The notes under the pieces are model-generated. The model did no database searches. It worked only from the letters and a program-made list of their open reading frames with translations, and was not told the DNA's origin. A program made the position numbers and the translations under genes. This document shows positions 13,131 to 26,014 of a DNA stretch of 64,000 nucleotides, one piece after another; positions within the stretch are counted from its first letter, which is position 1, and each line of letters opens with the position of its first letter. The stretch lies in NCBI RefSeq assembly GCF_910592395.1, contig NC_088311.1, positions 5,956,501 through 6,020,500 on the forward strand. The letters run 5' to 3'. The stretch is from Lineus longissimus. Its lineage: Eukaryota; Nemertea; Pilidiophora; Heteronemertea; Lineidae.

Positions 13131-14650
13131 TCAGAACCACTTCTTTTTTACCAAGCCTAAATAGCAGGGAAGGTTTGTCTGAATTGCTTCCGAAAGATGA
13201 CCACCTTGACATTTCCAGCAGTACCCTTGAAGCAGGAGACTGTTGGCAAGAAATTGACAAAATACGGTCACCAACGACATATCAACGAACAGCAAGGAAA
13301 CAAAAGATTCTTTCCAACACCACTCAAAACTGTCCATAAAGCAAAACTGGCAATTTGATGAGAACTCCTAACATATTCTCTCCTGATAGAAAAGTGGTCA
13401 CAACACTGCTTCAAAGAACCTGTCACACCAGAAGCAGATTGATATGGCCCCTCAAAACTCATCTTGCTTCAAGCTGTACTCAGTAATGTTGTCCTCGAAG
13501 TCAAGGGTTAAAACAAGTAAGTTAGCTCAATCATTGGATCAAAGTGTAACTGCTCTCAAAGCTTTTGATAACTCTAGTATCTTTAGAGCTAGGGGAAGCG
13601 GCTGCTTTGACCCTTCATCCATAACCCTGAGAAATCTATCCTTGTTAAAGGTTTCGCTTACAAGGTTATCCATGGCAGTAGCGTCCAAGAGAGCCTGGTA
13701 CTTGCTCAGAGTTGACTCCACTTTAACCTTGCTGGGCAAAGCCAATACTAGATTCTTTCACAGGGCTTGTGTCTGACTGTAAAGGGGGTCTCGGCAACTC
13801 AGGGTGGAAAGACCCTTCGTGGAGTACCCCACGTGCCACACACTGTTTTTTGCCAGATTCTTTTGAAGCTGTGTATTTTAAACTCTTCCCAGTTCTATCC
13901 TTTTTGCAACACTATAAACCCACTCTGGGATTCTGAACTGCCTCCCCCTCAATGCCCACACCATAACCATGTGGTATTTCCAAGAATATTCCAGTGGACT
14001 GCAGTGATGCACTTGGCTTCTCAAAGGTTTCCAGTTGGGAACTCAGTGATTTCTAGTAGTAATTTTCCAGTACATAGTTCCATTAATCCACTCGGTTAGG
14101 TGCTGATGACAAATCTTCAAAATGATTTTTTTTTAAATTCTGCAATATCATCACTCTGCCATAAAAAATAACAATATAAATATTCTTTTTATACATGGTA
14201 CATTAGCCCTGAAGAAACAGCCCTAGGGTAATGAAGGTAAATTACATTGGTAACCCAAGCAAAAAACTTCCCATTATTCTACGAAGAAGATATGGTAAGG
14301 ATTTGCACTACAATGAGCAAGATAATCATGCAATGTTTCCAAGTTATAAAACTACTGGGAAATCAATTAATATTACATCAACATAGCAAAAAGTACAACA
14401 ATTTCACAAATCTTGTCTTTCTCCCGAGTCAGTCACTTTCAAAGCAAGAAGTCAGGAAGTTTAGTGTATGCTGCTTTACATCAACACAGGTGATTACGAT
14501 CAAGTTACAATGGGACAGGATTCTGCACAAAATAGTCTCCAATCCACACACAAGATTGATTTTGGCTCAAGGCTTCCCTCTCGAATGACATAACCCTGGA
14601 TGAATTTTTTGCCAAAAGCAGCAAGACTTCCGAGCTGAATGTGCACAATG
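13131..14650 (-). pseudogene. Possible decayed coding tract, family unknown
   Basis: The minus strand holds several protein-like pieces in different frames. One at 13539-13745 reads LPSKVKVESTLSKYQ and continues through DRFLRVMDEGSKQ to ALKILELSKALR, with about 70 residues free of stops. A second, near 13930-14050, contains SLQSTGIFLEIPHGYGVG. A third, near 14500-14600, reads VIREGSLEPKSILCVDW. Stops and frame changes separate them. The first piece is preceded by an acceptor-like TTGGCTTTGCCCAG but has no good donor. This could be an inactivated gene or an old transposable-element gene; no catalytic or zinc-binding motif is visible. The plus strand is also largely open here, which weakens the case. 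Confidence 0.25.
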
Positions 14651-16727
14651 TAACAAGGTTAACCCTTAAAATATGACAATTTGATTGGTTAGTGTATTGA
14701 GATGATGACTCATACAAGATGGAAGAATTGGTAACAGACACCTTTGAGGATCCGTTTTCCGAACTACAGAGAAACAAAACCATTCAAGTCACAACCCTGA
14801 CAGAATTTTTTTTCGGACTTCGTCACGCCCCAAATGATCACACTACTACAGACACAAGAATGAGACAAGGAAAGGAAAGACAACCGCTTCATCTTTTTTT
14901 TTGATAGCAACACAAAGGGAAGCCTGTTCCATCAAGGACATGATATCTTTTTTGATTTCCACAGTACGTTACACACACCCCTAGAAATAAAAGCTTTTGA
15001 GCTTTTGAAAAAAGGATTTAGGATTTTTTTTCAGCCAACGCAATATTCACCCCTAACACACATCACGAACAGGCCTGGGACTAGGAAGACCTGTCCATCA
15101 TTGGACCATCAAGGATGCAAGACTGTTAGCTCTTCACTGATATAAAGAACATGGCTTCTTTTCATTTCACAAAATCTATGGAAAAAATATCCAAACTAAC
15201 AACCTGAAAACTGTATAACCAATGCTATCTGTCATAAAGTAAAAAAACGACTAAATTACAAGCGCTAATGAAAAATGCACTAAAAGGAAGATACGATCAC
15301 TGTTGCATGGCCTGGCAAGTCACTTTTTTCTCTTCGGGTATTATAATGTATAAACTTGATAGTTGGGCAATAAATAACCCTTAGACGCCAGTACCGGATA
15401 CATCAACAGATTTTTAATATGAAGCCACTTTCTGACAGGACATTGCACTAACTAATGCAGTGCAGAGCGTGCTTGGTGCCTCATAAAGATTTCATGCTCT
15501 TCAACCGACATGTACCTCAAAATTTTCCAGTGGTTTTGCCAGTAAATCAATGATATACATGTAGTTCCTATATGCGATTAAAGTGCTTTTGTACAAAACT
15601 TACATGCGAGTCCGTCCATGGGAAAATATTTTTGGAAACAGAGAAAACCTTTGACCAAACGTCCATGCTTAGCCTGCAGGCTCAAAGATTATCACCATCG
15701 TCAGTCATCGAGCATGTGTCGAAGAAATTTCCTACATGTAGGCGCATGTTCTACGTTTTTTTGGATGAAATGTACACCCAGATTCCCTGACAGAAGTTGT
15801 GCTGCATCAAGAGTACTAATGTTGGGAACGGAGAAAACTTTGATATTGATTTGGTGGCAATATTGTAATTACTGCAAGGCCCAGCAAGGTATGCGTATAC
15901 ATTATGTGACTACACAGCTGGTATTTCATCAACTTAACCAAATATACACAACGTGGCCATTGGCAAATAATCAGCGAAATTGGAAAATTCAGACGGTTGT
16001 ACAGAGAGCTGAGGAATGGACCTCACTGATGAGGTGTGGCTGATCCTGTTATAAATGCATCTTGTTGGAGGAGTTCATGCCAGTATGCTCTGCCATATTT
16101 TCGGAGCGGGGAGGGGGGACCCAAAATATCAAAACAGGAAGTCAGGAGTCTTCATGTCATGAAGTCATTGCTGTTAGAACTGTCCTTGATTTGGAATGCA
16201 TCAGTAATATGAACAGAGTAAAACTTGCCACCTAACTGACAGAAGAGTAAAGGGGTCTGCCCCCAGGAGGTCAGGCAATCCAATTATTTCACTGGCTGGT
16301 TGTGTATGGGCAGTATGTACACACACTTTCCAAATATTCCACACAAGGAATCGACAATGGTAGCTAGGATACAGACATTAAACCATAACACATTTACTTC
16401 TCATGCCTGAAAGACATTTCAGAGTGGACACAAACTTTCAGCCGGACCTTTTCAGTTCATTTTCATTTCAGGTTATTGCTCATGATATGCACTTTCAATT
16501 TACACCTGAAGAACGTTGCACTTGTACGTTGTTTGTGAGATTCTGTTGTCTAGTTCGACAGAGGGGTGAGAAAAGATCGGACACTTTGAACCCAAGGAAA
16601 GTCAAAGGATGGCTAGAGTTGGGAGGAACATTGCTAGGAACATAGATAATTGACAATAAGTGTCAACAAATATCAGAAATAAGCCTGCCGTCAAATGAAA
16701 TTGGAGTAAAAATGAAAGGTTTCCTAC
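14651..16727. other. Non-coding DNA, nothing firm
   Basis: A 141-codon plus-strand frame at 15618-16043 is the longest opening here. Its composition is haphazard, no domain is visible, and a second plus-strand frame overlaps it, so I do not call it. No repeat array or RNA gene is seen. Confidence 0.45.
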
Positions 16728-16883
16728 CTGAGGGTATTGCTGGGGCTGTGGGGGTTGCCCATACTGGTGTTGATAATGCATCATAGTCAAATGTAGAGAG
16801 GCTTAGAGTTAGCCCAGAGTCAAATAGGAATTTAAGTATTGATAAAAGATATACAGGTGCAATCCACACACACTCTGGAGCAT
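16728..16883 (-). CDS. Candidate exon with two rival readings
   Basis: On the minus strand, an acceptor with a pyrimidine tract (TTATTCTCCTCTAACAG) ends at 16884, and a donor CCTCAG|GTAGGA closes the tract at 16728, giving 156 bases. Reading one: the whole tract is open in one phase-1 frame (APECVWIAPVYLLS and onward). Reading two: it is a first exon whose ATG at 16784 starts MMHYQHQYGQPPQPQQYPQ, ending in phase 0 at the same donor. Reading two matches the Gln/Pro-rich, phase-0 candidate at 11796-11885, and the two would splice in frame. Reading one would meet a stop if joined to that exon. An inner AG at 16764 could also leave a 36-base exon. No protein family is recognised. Confidence 0.35.
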
Positions 16884-17416
16884 CTGTTAGAGGAGAATAA
16901 CACACATCATAACACCAGCCTGGTCTAGGTATTGTAAAAATTTACATATTGAGATAGAGTGGATAATGATAATGAGTAAGACTCATTTGCCTATGAAAGT
17001 ACTGCCGGCAATTGGGCTGCGGTTGTTGTAATATTGTATTGCCCGGCCAATCTGCTGCAGGAACGGAATGGGTTAGGTAAACGACGTAACGTGGGAATTA
17101 TTGACCATCTGTGGACATGATATGCCAATGGCAAAAGCTGCAAAACCTCATATCATTATTGAATTTGTATACCGGATGATTTAATGGGTAGTACGGCGTA
17201 GTTAAGTGCCAAGAGGTGGAGTTGGCATTTATAGTGAATGTCAGTAAAAGGGAATTATGGCTTTTTTTCATAACGTGATGCACTTAATATCGTGGTGTCA
17301 ATAGTGATGTAATTTGTTGGCAACTGTTGGCTTAGTCATACCAGTAATTGTGACACCTATTACTAGTGTAACATACTTTTATCTTTTTATCTGATCGTGA
17401 ACCTTTTTCATTTTAG
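16884..17416. other. Non-coding DNA, nothing recognised
   Basis: No exon pair, repeat or RNA gene is seen between the minus-strand candidate exon and the plus-strand acceptor at 17416. Confidence 0.5.
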
Positions 17417-17473
17417 ATCACTGAAAAATGTGATCCAGATTCTTCTATATTTGACCAAATTCAGTCAGACTGA
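17417..17473 (+). CDS. Weak candidate 3'-terminal exon
   Basis: A strong plus-strand acceptor (CTTTTTCATTTTAG) ends at 17416. The phase-0 reading that follows is ITEKCDPDSSIFDQIQSD and then a TGA at 17471-17473. Tandem AATAAA-type signals lie near 17765, as expected for a short 3' untranslated tail. No upstream exon has been found and another frame stays open longer, so this may be coincidence. The product is unknown. Confidence 0.2.
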   Translation: MTEKCDPDSSIFDQIQSD

Positions 17474-17866
17474 AATCCATGTTTGCTGCCAAAACATAAT
17501 GGTTAATTTCATCAGAATTGAAATTTTCATCTTTTTTGAGTTGGTGTCTGCGGTCACAGATATATTTCAGTTGACGGTGTTTGATACCAATGCACTTACT
17601 CCATTGTACACAGTACTCTGTAGAGCCAAGCATGACAAAATACAGCTTGAAAAATACAAGAAGGCAGCAAATATTGACAATGGATTTGATTTCAGACTTT
17701 AACAGACTGCCAGGAGGAATCCAGCATTTTTTACCAATTCTGCAAACTGAACCGCAGACCCAGTCAATAAATAAGCCACATGGCACAATCAATGGAATGG
17801 GATTGGTCCACAAAGAGAGGCAAGTGTGAGTCCATCCATTTTGCATTGATCTTCGCCTAAATCAGA
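17474..17866. other. Possible 3' UTR or plain non-coding DNA
   Basis: If the exon ending at 17473 is real, this is its untranslated tail, with AATAAATAAG near 17765. Otherwise nothing is recognised; overlapping opposite-strand frames are present but look random. Confidence 0.25.
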
Positions 17867-17978
17867 ATAGAGTTTGATATCTTTTTCGACTCTGCAGCCC
17901 TCCTGAATTCAGCATGCCGCATAGAGTTGGATATCTTTGTATAAATCAACTTTCTACTTTCTGACTCTGTAGCCCTCC
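17867..17978. repeat. Two-copy imperfect direct repeat
   Basis: Copy one (17867-17903) carries AGAGTTTGATATCTTTTT and then CGACTCTGCAGCCCTCC. Copy two (17920-17978) carries AGAGTTGGATATCTTTGT and then TGACTCTGTAGCCCTCC, with an extra run of about 20 bases between the two halves. This looks like an old duplication; no function is evident. Confidence 0.6.
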
Positions 17979-19639
17979 AGGGATTGCTTTTCAGAGATTA
18001 CTGCTCCACCTGGCCCCTGGCTGCATCTAAGATGATATAAACACATTAGATGCCAGAAGTTTCAACCTAATCCAGCGGAATCTGGGGGAACATCTCAAAT
18101 CCCTTCGTATACAGTTAAAAGAAACATCCCTTGTGGTTTGCAACCTACAAATATAGCATCAGCTTATGAATTTCATTGCATCATCAGTGCTATTTCATAG
18201 CTGGCCTCCCGGAACTCCTAACTGGAGGATTTCGACTCCACAACGGAAACTAGACGAAAAGAGAACAACAGTATCTGCCTGTATTCATCCACTTACAGTT
18301 CATTTGCTGGGAGTTAGTGCACCTCACAGAAGAAACCACCAGTGACATAACTAATTGAGGTCACCCCTGCCGCAAATTAAGACATGTTGTGCACCATTCA
18401 TCGCCTCCTATCCTCTCGTTTGAAGTTGTAATAAATCGGTGATAGCAGCACGATATCAAAGCGAATCGCGGGCGTGCAGATTTGAATGCCACACCTCAAG
18501 CACTAAGCACACATTCACTTTGGCAAATCAACATTAATAGCTTGTAGAAACTTCTTAAAGCCAACGTAGAGGCGACAGAATTCCTTGAAGCCACCATGAG
18601 GAGACCAGAAGTTCATTTTGACTCCCAAGGTTTGCTTCTTATCTAGATACACCAGGCTACATTTTAAGGGATTACAGTTTCAGGATGCAAGAACTTGCAT
18701 TCCAGATGATATTCTGAGGATGGAGTTAACCAGTAAGGACAAATTGCCTTTCAACTCAAACTCTGGAAACTGAAACTGAAAGTCAGAATCACAAAATGTC
18801 AGCATGGCCACTTTGCGGAAGACTTTGACCCTACATTATATGTGGAGCATACAGGTCCACAAGAGGACATATCTGGATATGTTAGGAATTGCACTGCAAA
18901 ATATTCAACCCGAGACAGGATTTTCACAAACGACCTCTTGCAATCTAGTTCAAGCTTATTTTCCTCTTGTTCTACAGAATATTACATCAGTTTATCATGA
19001 TGAACGTTGTGTGTAAGATCGTTAGATTGGAGCAAAGAGGTTAAATGCACAAAATTGCCCGGCAATTATGGGCAATTTGTGCAGGGAATTGCTGCTCCAT
19101 TGTAATGACTGAGGGAAATATCAAGTAGCGTGGTTGGAAAGACTGGTGAACGGAACCCGAAACCGGTAGATAGAGCATTTGTTCATGTTTTCTCTTTATA
19201 CATATATCAGGCACCGATAATTGTGTTTGTAAATCTCTGCAACAGCTGCCACCACAAAGAGTGAAATGCTTTATGAAATGAACTGCAGGTGCTCTTCAGA
19301 AAACAAATTTGTTTTGTTTTGCAAATCAGGTGGTTTTAACCCTAAGAGGGCTAAAGTGTAGGATGATGGTAAAGAGGTTGCAAGTACGACATGAGATTCC
19401 TCTCAGTAGCGGGCAGAGTTACACTTGGAGAGAACCTCCAAGTCTTTAGGCAGCTACCTGAGAAGGTTGATCTCCTATCTGCATCTCAGGACATCAAAAT
19501 ATAAGCCGAGGAATGATCACAGAGAGTCGTGAAATCTACTGGATTATCCTTCGTTTGAGACAGGCAAATAAATCTAAATAGTGGATAAGTTCTCATCTTG
19601 AATTATTCATTTTCTAAAATATCATAATATTCATCACCA
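17979..19639. other. Non-coding DNA, nothing recognised
   Basis: I see no exon with both splice sites, no repeat array and no RNA gene. A loose internal duplication near 18545-18620 (AAAGCCAACGTAGAGG against GAAGCCACCATGAGG) is too weak to call. Confidence 0.5.
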
Positions 19640-20000
19640 GCAATACTCTGGTTGCTGTGTGTCATCGTACTTTTTGATCGCAACCTGCGATCCAAATCTG
19701 ATCTCAGGCGATTCTGCTATCAAACATGGGCTCTGAATAAATGATGGCAGCGGGTACGGCAGGACAACCGAGACAGCCAGCATCTGTGGCGGTCAATATC
19801 GGACGATAATCGCCAGGCGGGTGTCAAACAGGTTCGCTGTATAGTTCAATCAGATCAATCTGCCATTAGATTGGATTCGCCCCGTCAACAAGTAAACATG
19901 CGCCTGACAATGTCATTAACTCCATGATTGGACCACCGACATTGTTTTTAGTCCTCTATTTAGTCCCCATAGCAACCAATGACAACAATGCATTTGACTT
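19640..20000. promoter_or_regulatory. Possible conserved non-coding element
   Basis: This tract has a balanced, complex composition with many potential factor sites, including GATCAATCTGCCATTAGATTG, a CCAT(A)GCAACCAAT segment near 19968 and several TGATTG or ATTA cores. It contrasts with the simpler AT-rich flanks. The call rests on appearance only; no comparative data are available. Confidence 0.2.
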
Positions 20001-21532
20001 CTTTGCCATTAGGGTGGAGTGTTTCATACAATGCGTTGCGTGGATGGTGTATTAATATGCCGTCATGGCGACCACCCTGGATCAATCAAGATAAACCTCG
20101 TTATAATCAATTGGGACATCAGATACAGCTGTTTGTGGCAAAATTCATTGGCCGAGGTTACATTTTGAATCAAACTCGAGACATATCCAGCATCATCTTG
20201 ACTGCTTAGTCTTTGACATCACTTGATAAAGGCCAACGCCTTTTATAAAGAATTTCACCAAGAATTGGACAAACTGGTATGATGATGGTGAGAATGTAGA
20301 CAACAGCCAGATGCTTTTTTCACAAATACAAAGTCAGAACTAGTGACTTGTTGACCACAGTTCTGCAATTCAGATCGATATACAGTAGGTGCACTAGAAT
20401 ATATCACAGATGGTCAAGTTCGCTTAATCCAGCTTTAGTCAGGGGTGGGTCCACATTGGATCAACCCACGCATTCACCTGCTACTGCTATTGCAACTTGT
20501 TTTAACCATCCATTGACCGATATTGCTTGTACAACATCTCTACTTTGGCAAGCAATGGTAACAGCTTAAATCTGTCCTGGTACAACCTTGCATTGATGGC
20601 CTTCAAAATTTAACCAGTGGCTGTGAATCAAACCTTGAATCAGAAATTGCAAACAGCTGTACTGGAACTATATTTGACAGTTACAACCCCAAATCAGGAT
20701 CTCAAAAGCTAAATCTCTTTTTAAGTGTCTGCCTCAATTACATCAAACTTCTCAACCCCACCGAGACGGATGGCACTTGATGTTTGCAAGCTTGACCGGC
20801 GGCCATTTTTGGTCCCGAATCAATCGCGGAGATTGATCTGATGAGATTTACCTGCTGTTAATGCATGATCAATCCTCGCTCTGACAAACTGAGTTCTCGA
20901 TCAACGTCTGCCATATCATCTGACAACTCTCAGTTCCTACCCAAGGCATGTTTTAGCAGTCATCCTTCACAGTTTGACATGATTTGGGCCAAAGTCTCTG
21001 ATTCAAGAATGTAATATGTAAAGTGTCGTCCCAAAGCGTTCGTTCAAAACACTCAGGGCAGACACTGAATCCCCTAGCTTGTGTGGAGCTGTTACCCTGA
21101 CTGCCGTCCTTCGGCAGATTCTCATAACCTTTCCCTTTTCATCACCACAGTAGCAAGCATACTGTCCCCGTATCTATACCATTCACTTTCAAGTTATCCC
21201 CTTGGTTCTTTCTAATAGCCGTGTGCCCTAATGGATAGATAATATGCAGAAAGCCGACCTAAATATAGTCGACAGGAAGGGGCAGTATTTAGACAGCGGA
21301 AGCACCCAGACTAAGTGGAACAATCGCGATCAAGGGGAGAGATGGATGACTGGAGATGAGAGGACATGGCCTATGACGGGAGGGGAGGATTACTGAGGAC
21401 AGGTAGGGTAGACTTGAGCCATCACTCAGTGATCAACTTGAGAAGAAATAGCTACGCCAAGCTTCATCGGAAACGCTGCCCAAAATCATGCCCAATTTGG
21501 ATCACTAATACTGCATTTCTTCTATTTTACAG
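20001..21532. other. Non-coding DNA, nothing recognised
   Basis: The tract around 20800-20960 again looks rich in GATCAAT/TGATC-type sites and may be regulatory. No exon or repeat can be supported. Confidence 0.4.
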
Positions 21533-21592
21533 GGTATCATTATTGGCAATTTTGCTCTTGGTGTAACAGCCTTGAACAGAAACTTCTGGTAG
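21533..21592 (+). CDS. Weak candidate terminal exon
   Basis: A near-ideal acceptor (CATTTCTTCTATTTTACAG) ends at 21532. In phase 0 the next 60 bases read GIIIGNFALGVTALNRNFW and then TAG. The start is hydrophobic and membrane-like. All three frames stay open for a while, no upstream partner exon was found, and no polyadenylation signal is obvious nearby, so the acceptor is the only strong element. The product is unknown. Confidence 0.2.
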   Translation, partial: GIIIGNFALGVTALNRNFW

Positions 21593-24500
21593 AATATATT
21601 TCTTGTACTGAAGTTGGCTGGTTAAGTTCATGACACCTTGCTACCATACTCCCAGAGAGGATGGTTGGATGGTTACATCCTCTAAGGATGGTTACATCCT
21701 CCCTGAGATGATGGTAACATGACGAGACAAAGATAGCTGAATAGAGTCTCTTACAAATACATGTACTAACGAAGGTCCCCATGACCTTGGAGAACAAGTT
21801 CAGGTTGACCAATGTCCTCATCGCCTTATCATTATCATCTACCATTGTGATAACTTGCATGCAAACAAGGAAAACATGACAGAAATAACTAACTCAAAGC
21901 CGAGGGTAATTGATAATCCAAAACATTAGGAGAGGAACCAATTGCTTTGAGACAAACGATTTATGAGGAACTTCAGGGAAAAAGACAAAGAAAACAGTTT
22001 TAAAACGTTTATAGCATAAACAACATCGGTGCAGCCAACTTCATACTCTGAACCACCAAAGCTTTGATGAACAAGTCGGTAAACCAGTAACTTCCTGCAT
22101 CTTTCAGAGCCAATCCCCGGAAGTGCTCGTTTGGAGTTGAGAACATGGCCTGCTCTAATGGATGCTATTGATCAAACACAAACGAACAGTGTCTCCTTGA
22201 AATCTTTTGTTAAGGTGAGGGAGCACATTACTGAAATTTTGCCATATTTAACTCATGACGAATTTACCAGAAAACTTTTTTTAGGTAACTAATAAGCACT
22301 TTGATAATACTGAAAGTTTCAGAGGTAAAATCATACAGGTTTGCTGTGGTTCGTATCATTTGAGATGCATTAGGGGAACAGGGTAAAGGACTCCACCCTC
22401 AATAACAAACTCTCTTCTCCTGCACAACAACACCTCTAAAGGATTAAACTCAATACATACCTGATGACATCAAGGAGAGGCAGATGAAAAGAGAAGAAAC
22501 AAAATCGAAAATTAGAATGGTTTACAATGGTATTGAAAAGAACAAAAGTATGACAGGTTTTGAAAATCTGAAATGAGAAATTATGATAAAACTAAGCTGT
22601 TTGACTTATATCAGGCCAGATTTAGATTGGAGGAGCCAAGGTTGTCTCTATCACCTGTGTTCAGCCAATGGCTGGCTAAGATAGAGGTCAGTTGACTCAT
22701 TTTTGTCACACATTGTAATGGCATCTGTCTTCTAGCAGTGTATGGGCTGAGCCGCTTTGAAAGGCAGAGCCAACCTTGAGTTGCCAGTCAAGTTTCTGTC
22801 GAAGTCAATATCTGACAGATGGAACATGATGGCCAGGCTACAGAAGCAAGCCTCTGAGAGGACACATCTTCCAGTCAATTGACACAAACACGCCAGATGT
22901 ACATTAATGGACAGCTCAACAACTTCCTCAATCCAGGAAACCATCTATTTTCCATCGATCTATTAAACATGATCGATCTTGCGTTTATGACAATAGCTGC
23001 TTCCTGATTAAACGAGGGGAAATTCACTCTCCACATACAGTATGATGAACTCTGTCCTGATACAGGACTGACGAGTTTATTTCAGGAATGAACAGAGTGA
23101 AATTGTAATCAATGAACTGAGCAGTTCTTGTAGAATTGTGGCTCTGGGTATCCAACGACGTCAAGAATATTTCTTCAAATTGGGCAGAGTTACTGGGTTT
23201 TCAATAACACCATGCAAAAATCCTATGCCATCTATCAAATACGTAATATTCTCATTATAGACGGCTTTCAGACGGACCTGCCATCGAGACTTACCCACGC
23301 TTAAAGAAAACCATTCATCATCACCACCAACGTCTTAAAAGGCGTCGGCTACGCCCGCCACATCATACTCCATTGCATCGCCAATTTATTTATGATCGGT
23401 AGTCAGCCGTTGGAAACAATGTAATCAAGAGGCTATCGGAGCTGTAAGGAGCCAATGGGGCGACAAGTCGACCAAGATTTATTGTCGGCAAACAGGGGAA
23501 GGTTCCCAACATATTTTTTAATGGTAAATGTGGCTTATTTATTGCTCAATGTTGACTTTAGGGGTGTGACTGTAAGGCTTTTTAAATAAGGGACGCTCTT
23601 TCTTTGGTTAAAGGAATCATAAAGTTCCAGAAAAACAACACTGGAGAATTGAGAACCAAAGAAGCCTTTGCCCTCACAGTTAAGCCTCTGACAATTTGGT
23701 TCTGAAAACATCATTGGTTAATAAAACCTATAGTTAAGGGTGTTTGTGTTGCGTTATACTCCCTGTCATCAAAAAATACAAATCTCACATTCTCTATTCT
23801 TCGTGTAAATACTTTGGTGAACCCCAATTGTGTCTCAATGGCCTGCATTTTATTCTACTCTCAGAGGAAGAGATAAGTGAATCGATGATAGAAAGGTGCC
23901 TGTTGCAGCACGCAACACTTAAACTTTGTGGACACGGCATGTGAAAGTTCTCATCATACAGACATATTGCATTACACTTTTCAAGAGAACACCTTAATAG
24001 AAAATCACAGCACTGTTCAGCGATTTGAGATTTTTATTCAAGTTTGAGGGCAAGGCTGTTTAAACAAAATCGAGAGGCGAATTTTCAGAGTATAACGTGT
24101 ACATACGTTAAACTACAGTATGTTAACATTACAGACAGCTGATATATTCCAATTCTAGATCTTTTATGATTCAATCACACATTTTATTCAAGTAAACAAA
24201 AGCGTGGTCGTTTATTTATTTAAAGCAAAATCATTATCTGGTGAGAATTATGACCCTTCTTTATCACAAGAACTCATGAAGATAAATAGGCCTACATAAT
24301 ATTTGAATTGACAGTGAAATATCACAATAGTCCATATCAGCCTTCAAGTGAATGCCTATCAGATAGAAAGTCTTCCCCCACCAAGTCTCACAACATCACC
24401 TGAGACCAAAGCCGATTGTGTCCCAGGTGGGGCAATTGGTTTCCAATCTGAACTGACATGGGCAATTTTTTGGAGCTTCTAACTTAAAGTGCGCTAAAGA

Positions 24501-24986
24501 TTTATTCTAAATCTGATATCATATACCTCCCTATTCATTCATTTCAACATAGAAGTGTTCAAACACAGCTGCTAAAATCATTAAACGGTTAAATCAATTT
24601 GACCATTTGTCGCATTTAAAATCACGGCTCCGCCATGATTACATGAAGAGAGAATAACGCTCGTGATTATTGTTCTCGACACTTCACATACTGGTACTTG
24701 AGAACAATGTTAGAGCTTTGATTAAAGTTTTTAAGTAGTAGTTTCTATGTACCAGTATCATGCAATTATCATATCAGTATACAAGGACATGTATTGCAAC
24801 TGTAACGCATTTCTGTATTGAGTTTGTCCCACACATTGAAGTCCAATGGTGTGAGCTTACTTGCGACCGGAACATCCACCATACTCGGTCCAAAACAACA
24901 ATAATTCTGATATTAAACGGAGGGATAAATAGTTCCAGGTCATATAATGATGGAGGGCCACCAGTACTTGTAATTTTATCATAACA
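21593..24986. other. Non-coding DNA, nothing firm
   Basis: A small imperfect repeat of GGATGGTTACATCCTC lies at about 21660-21705. The tract at 23280-23500 has a complex composition with AATTTATTTATG and TTTATTGTCGG motifs, which could be homeodomain-type sites. No exon or RNA gene is supported. Confidence 0.4.
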
Positions 24987-25392
24987 AGATACGGGGCCTG
25001 GTATGGTCGGGGACAGGGTTATGGTACATGGTGTTGAGTCTTCTCAATATCTCTGACCGACCATAATAAGATACGGGGCCTGGTATGGTTGGGGACAGGG
25101 TTATGGTACATGGTGTTGAGTCTTCTCAATATCTCTGACCAACCATAATAAGATACGGGGCCTGGTATGGTCGGGGACAGGGTTATGGTACATGGTGCCG
25201 AGTATTCTCAATATCTCTGACCGACCATAATAAGATACAGGGCCTGGTATGGTCAGGGACAGGGTTATGGTACATGGTGTTGAGTCTTCTCAATATCTCT
25301 GACCGACCATAATAAGATACGGGGCCTGGTATGGTCGGGGACAGGGTTATGGTACATGGTGCCGAGTATTCTCAATATCTCTGACCGACCAA
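24987..25392. repeat. Minisatellite, 82-bp unit, about 5 copies
   Basis: Five nearly identical copies start at 24989, 25071, 25153, 25235 and 25317 (marker ATACGGGGCCTGG; the fourth copy has ATACAGGGCC). Each unit contains an inverted repeat, ATGGTCGG near the start and CCGACCAT at the end. It also contains a small hairpin, TTGAG-TCTT-CTCAA. In copy two both arms change together, to ATGGTTGG and CCAACCAT. The 82-base period is not a multiple of three, so no coding role is implied. Confidence 0.95.
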
Positions 25393-25834
25393 CATCTTTG
25401 TACATCAAAGGTGACAGCAGATAGTCGATATTTTCAGTATGACCATGAATGAGGAAAGATATGTACAGCAATCAGGGATGCGCCCACTACCCTCTACGTT
25501 ATGTTAATTAGTCCATGAGGTAAGAGAAGTGATATACACAAGACCAACGAAAAAAGGTTACAAGCACTACTAGCTAAAGACCGTGTCCAAACGGAGCAAT
25601 CCCAGCCCACGAAAACGTGTCAAAGTAGAGAAAGTTAAAAACAGTACAAAGTGTCTACAACTCGAATACAAGACCACATAAGTGACTATACTGTAAAACC
25701 AGTCAGGAGCCAGACTCACAAGCTGACAAAGCAGTATTTGTCTCCCTATTTCAAAGTGAAAGACACTGCTCTCATGAAAGTCACAATGGCTCTTGAACGA
25801 TTTTACAGTAACAGCTAGAAGTACAGAAAATCAC

Positions 25835-25925
25835 GGAACCTCGAGAGCTCAATGGGTAGAGCACTGTACATTCAACCCAACGATCGGTGATCTAAACGTG
25901 AGTCAAGGCAACTTGATATTTCTGT
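25835..25925 (+). mobile_element. tRNA-derived SINE fragment
   Basis: GAGCTCAATGGGTAGAGCAC (25845-25864) is a textbook tRNA D-arm with box A. A degenerate box B-like stretch (GGTGATCTAAACG) follows at about 25886. There is no cloverleaf closure and no full-length body, so this is a truncated SINE head. Confidence 0.5.
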
Positions 25926-26014
25926 ACTGTAAAACCCATTACATCAGCAGCAATTTCTCAAACTTGCCAAGATATCATTTCGAGAATGAAGCGAAGGAAT
26001 GATATTTTTTATAC

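Noticed and set aside
15618-16043. 141-codon plus-strand frame
   Set aside because: No domain, haphazard composition, an overlapping frame on the same strand and no splice boundaries.
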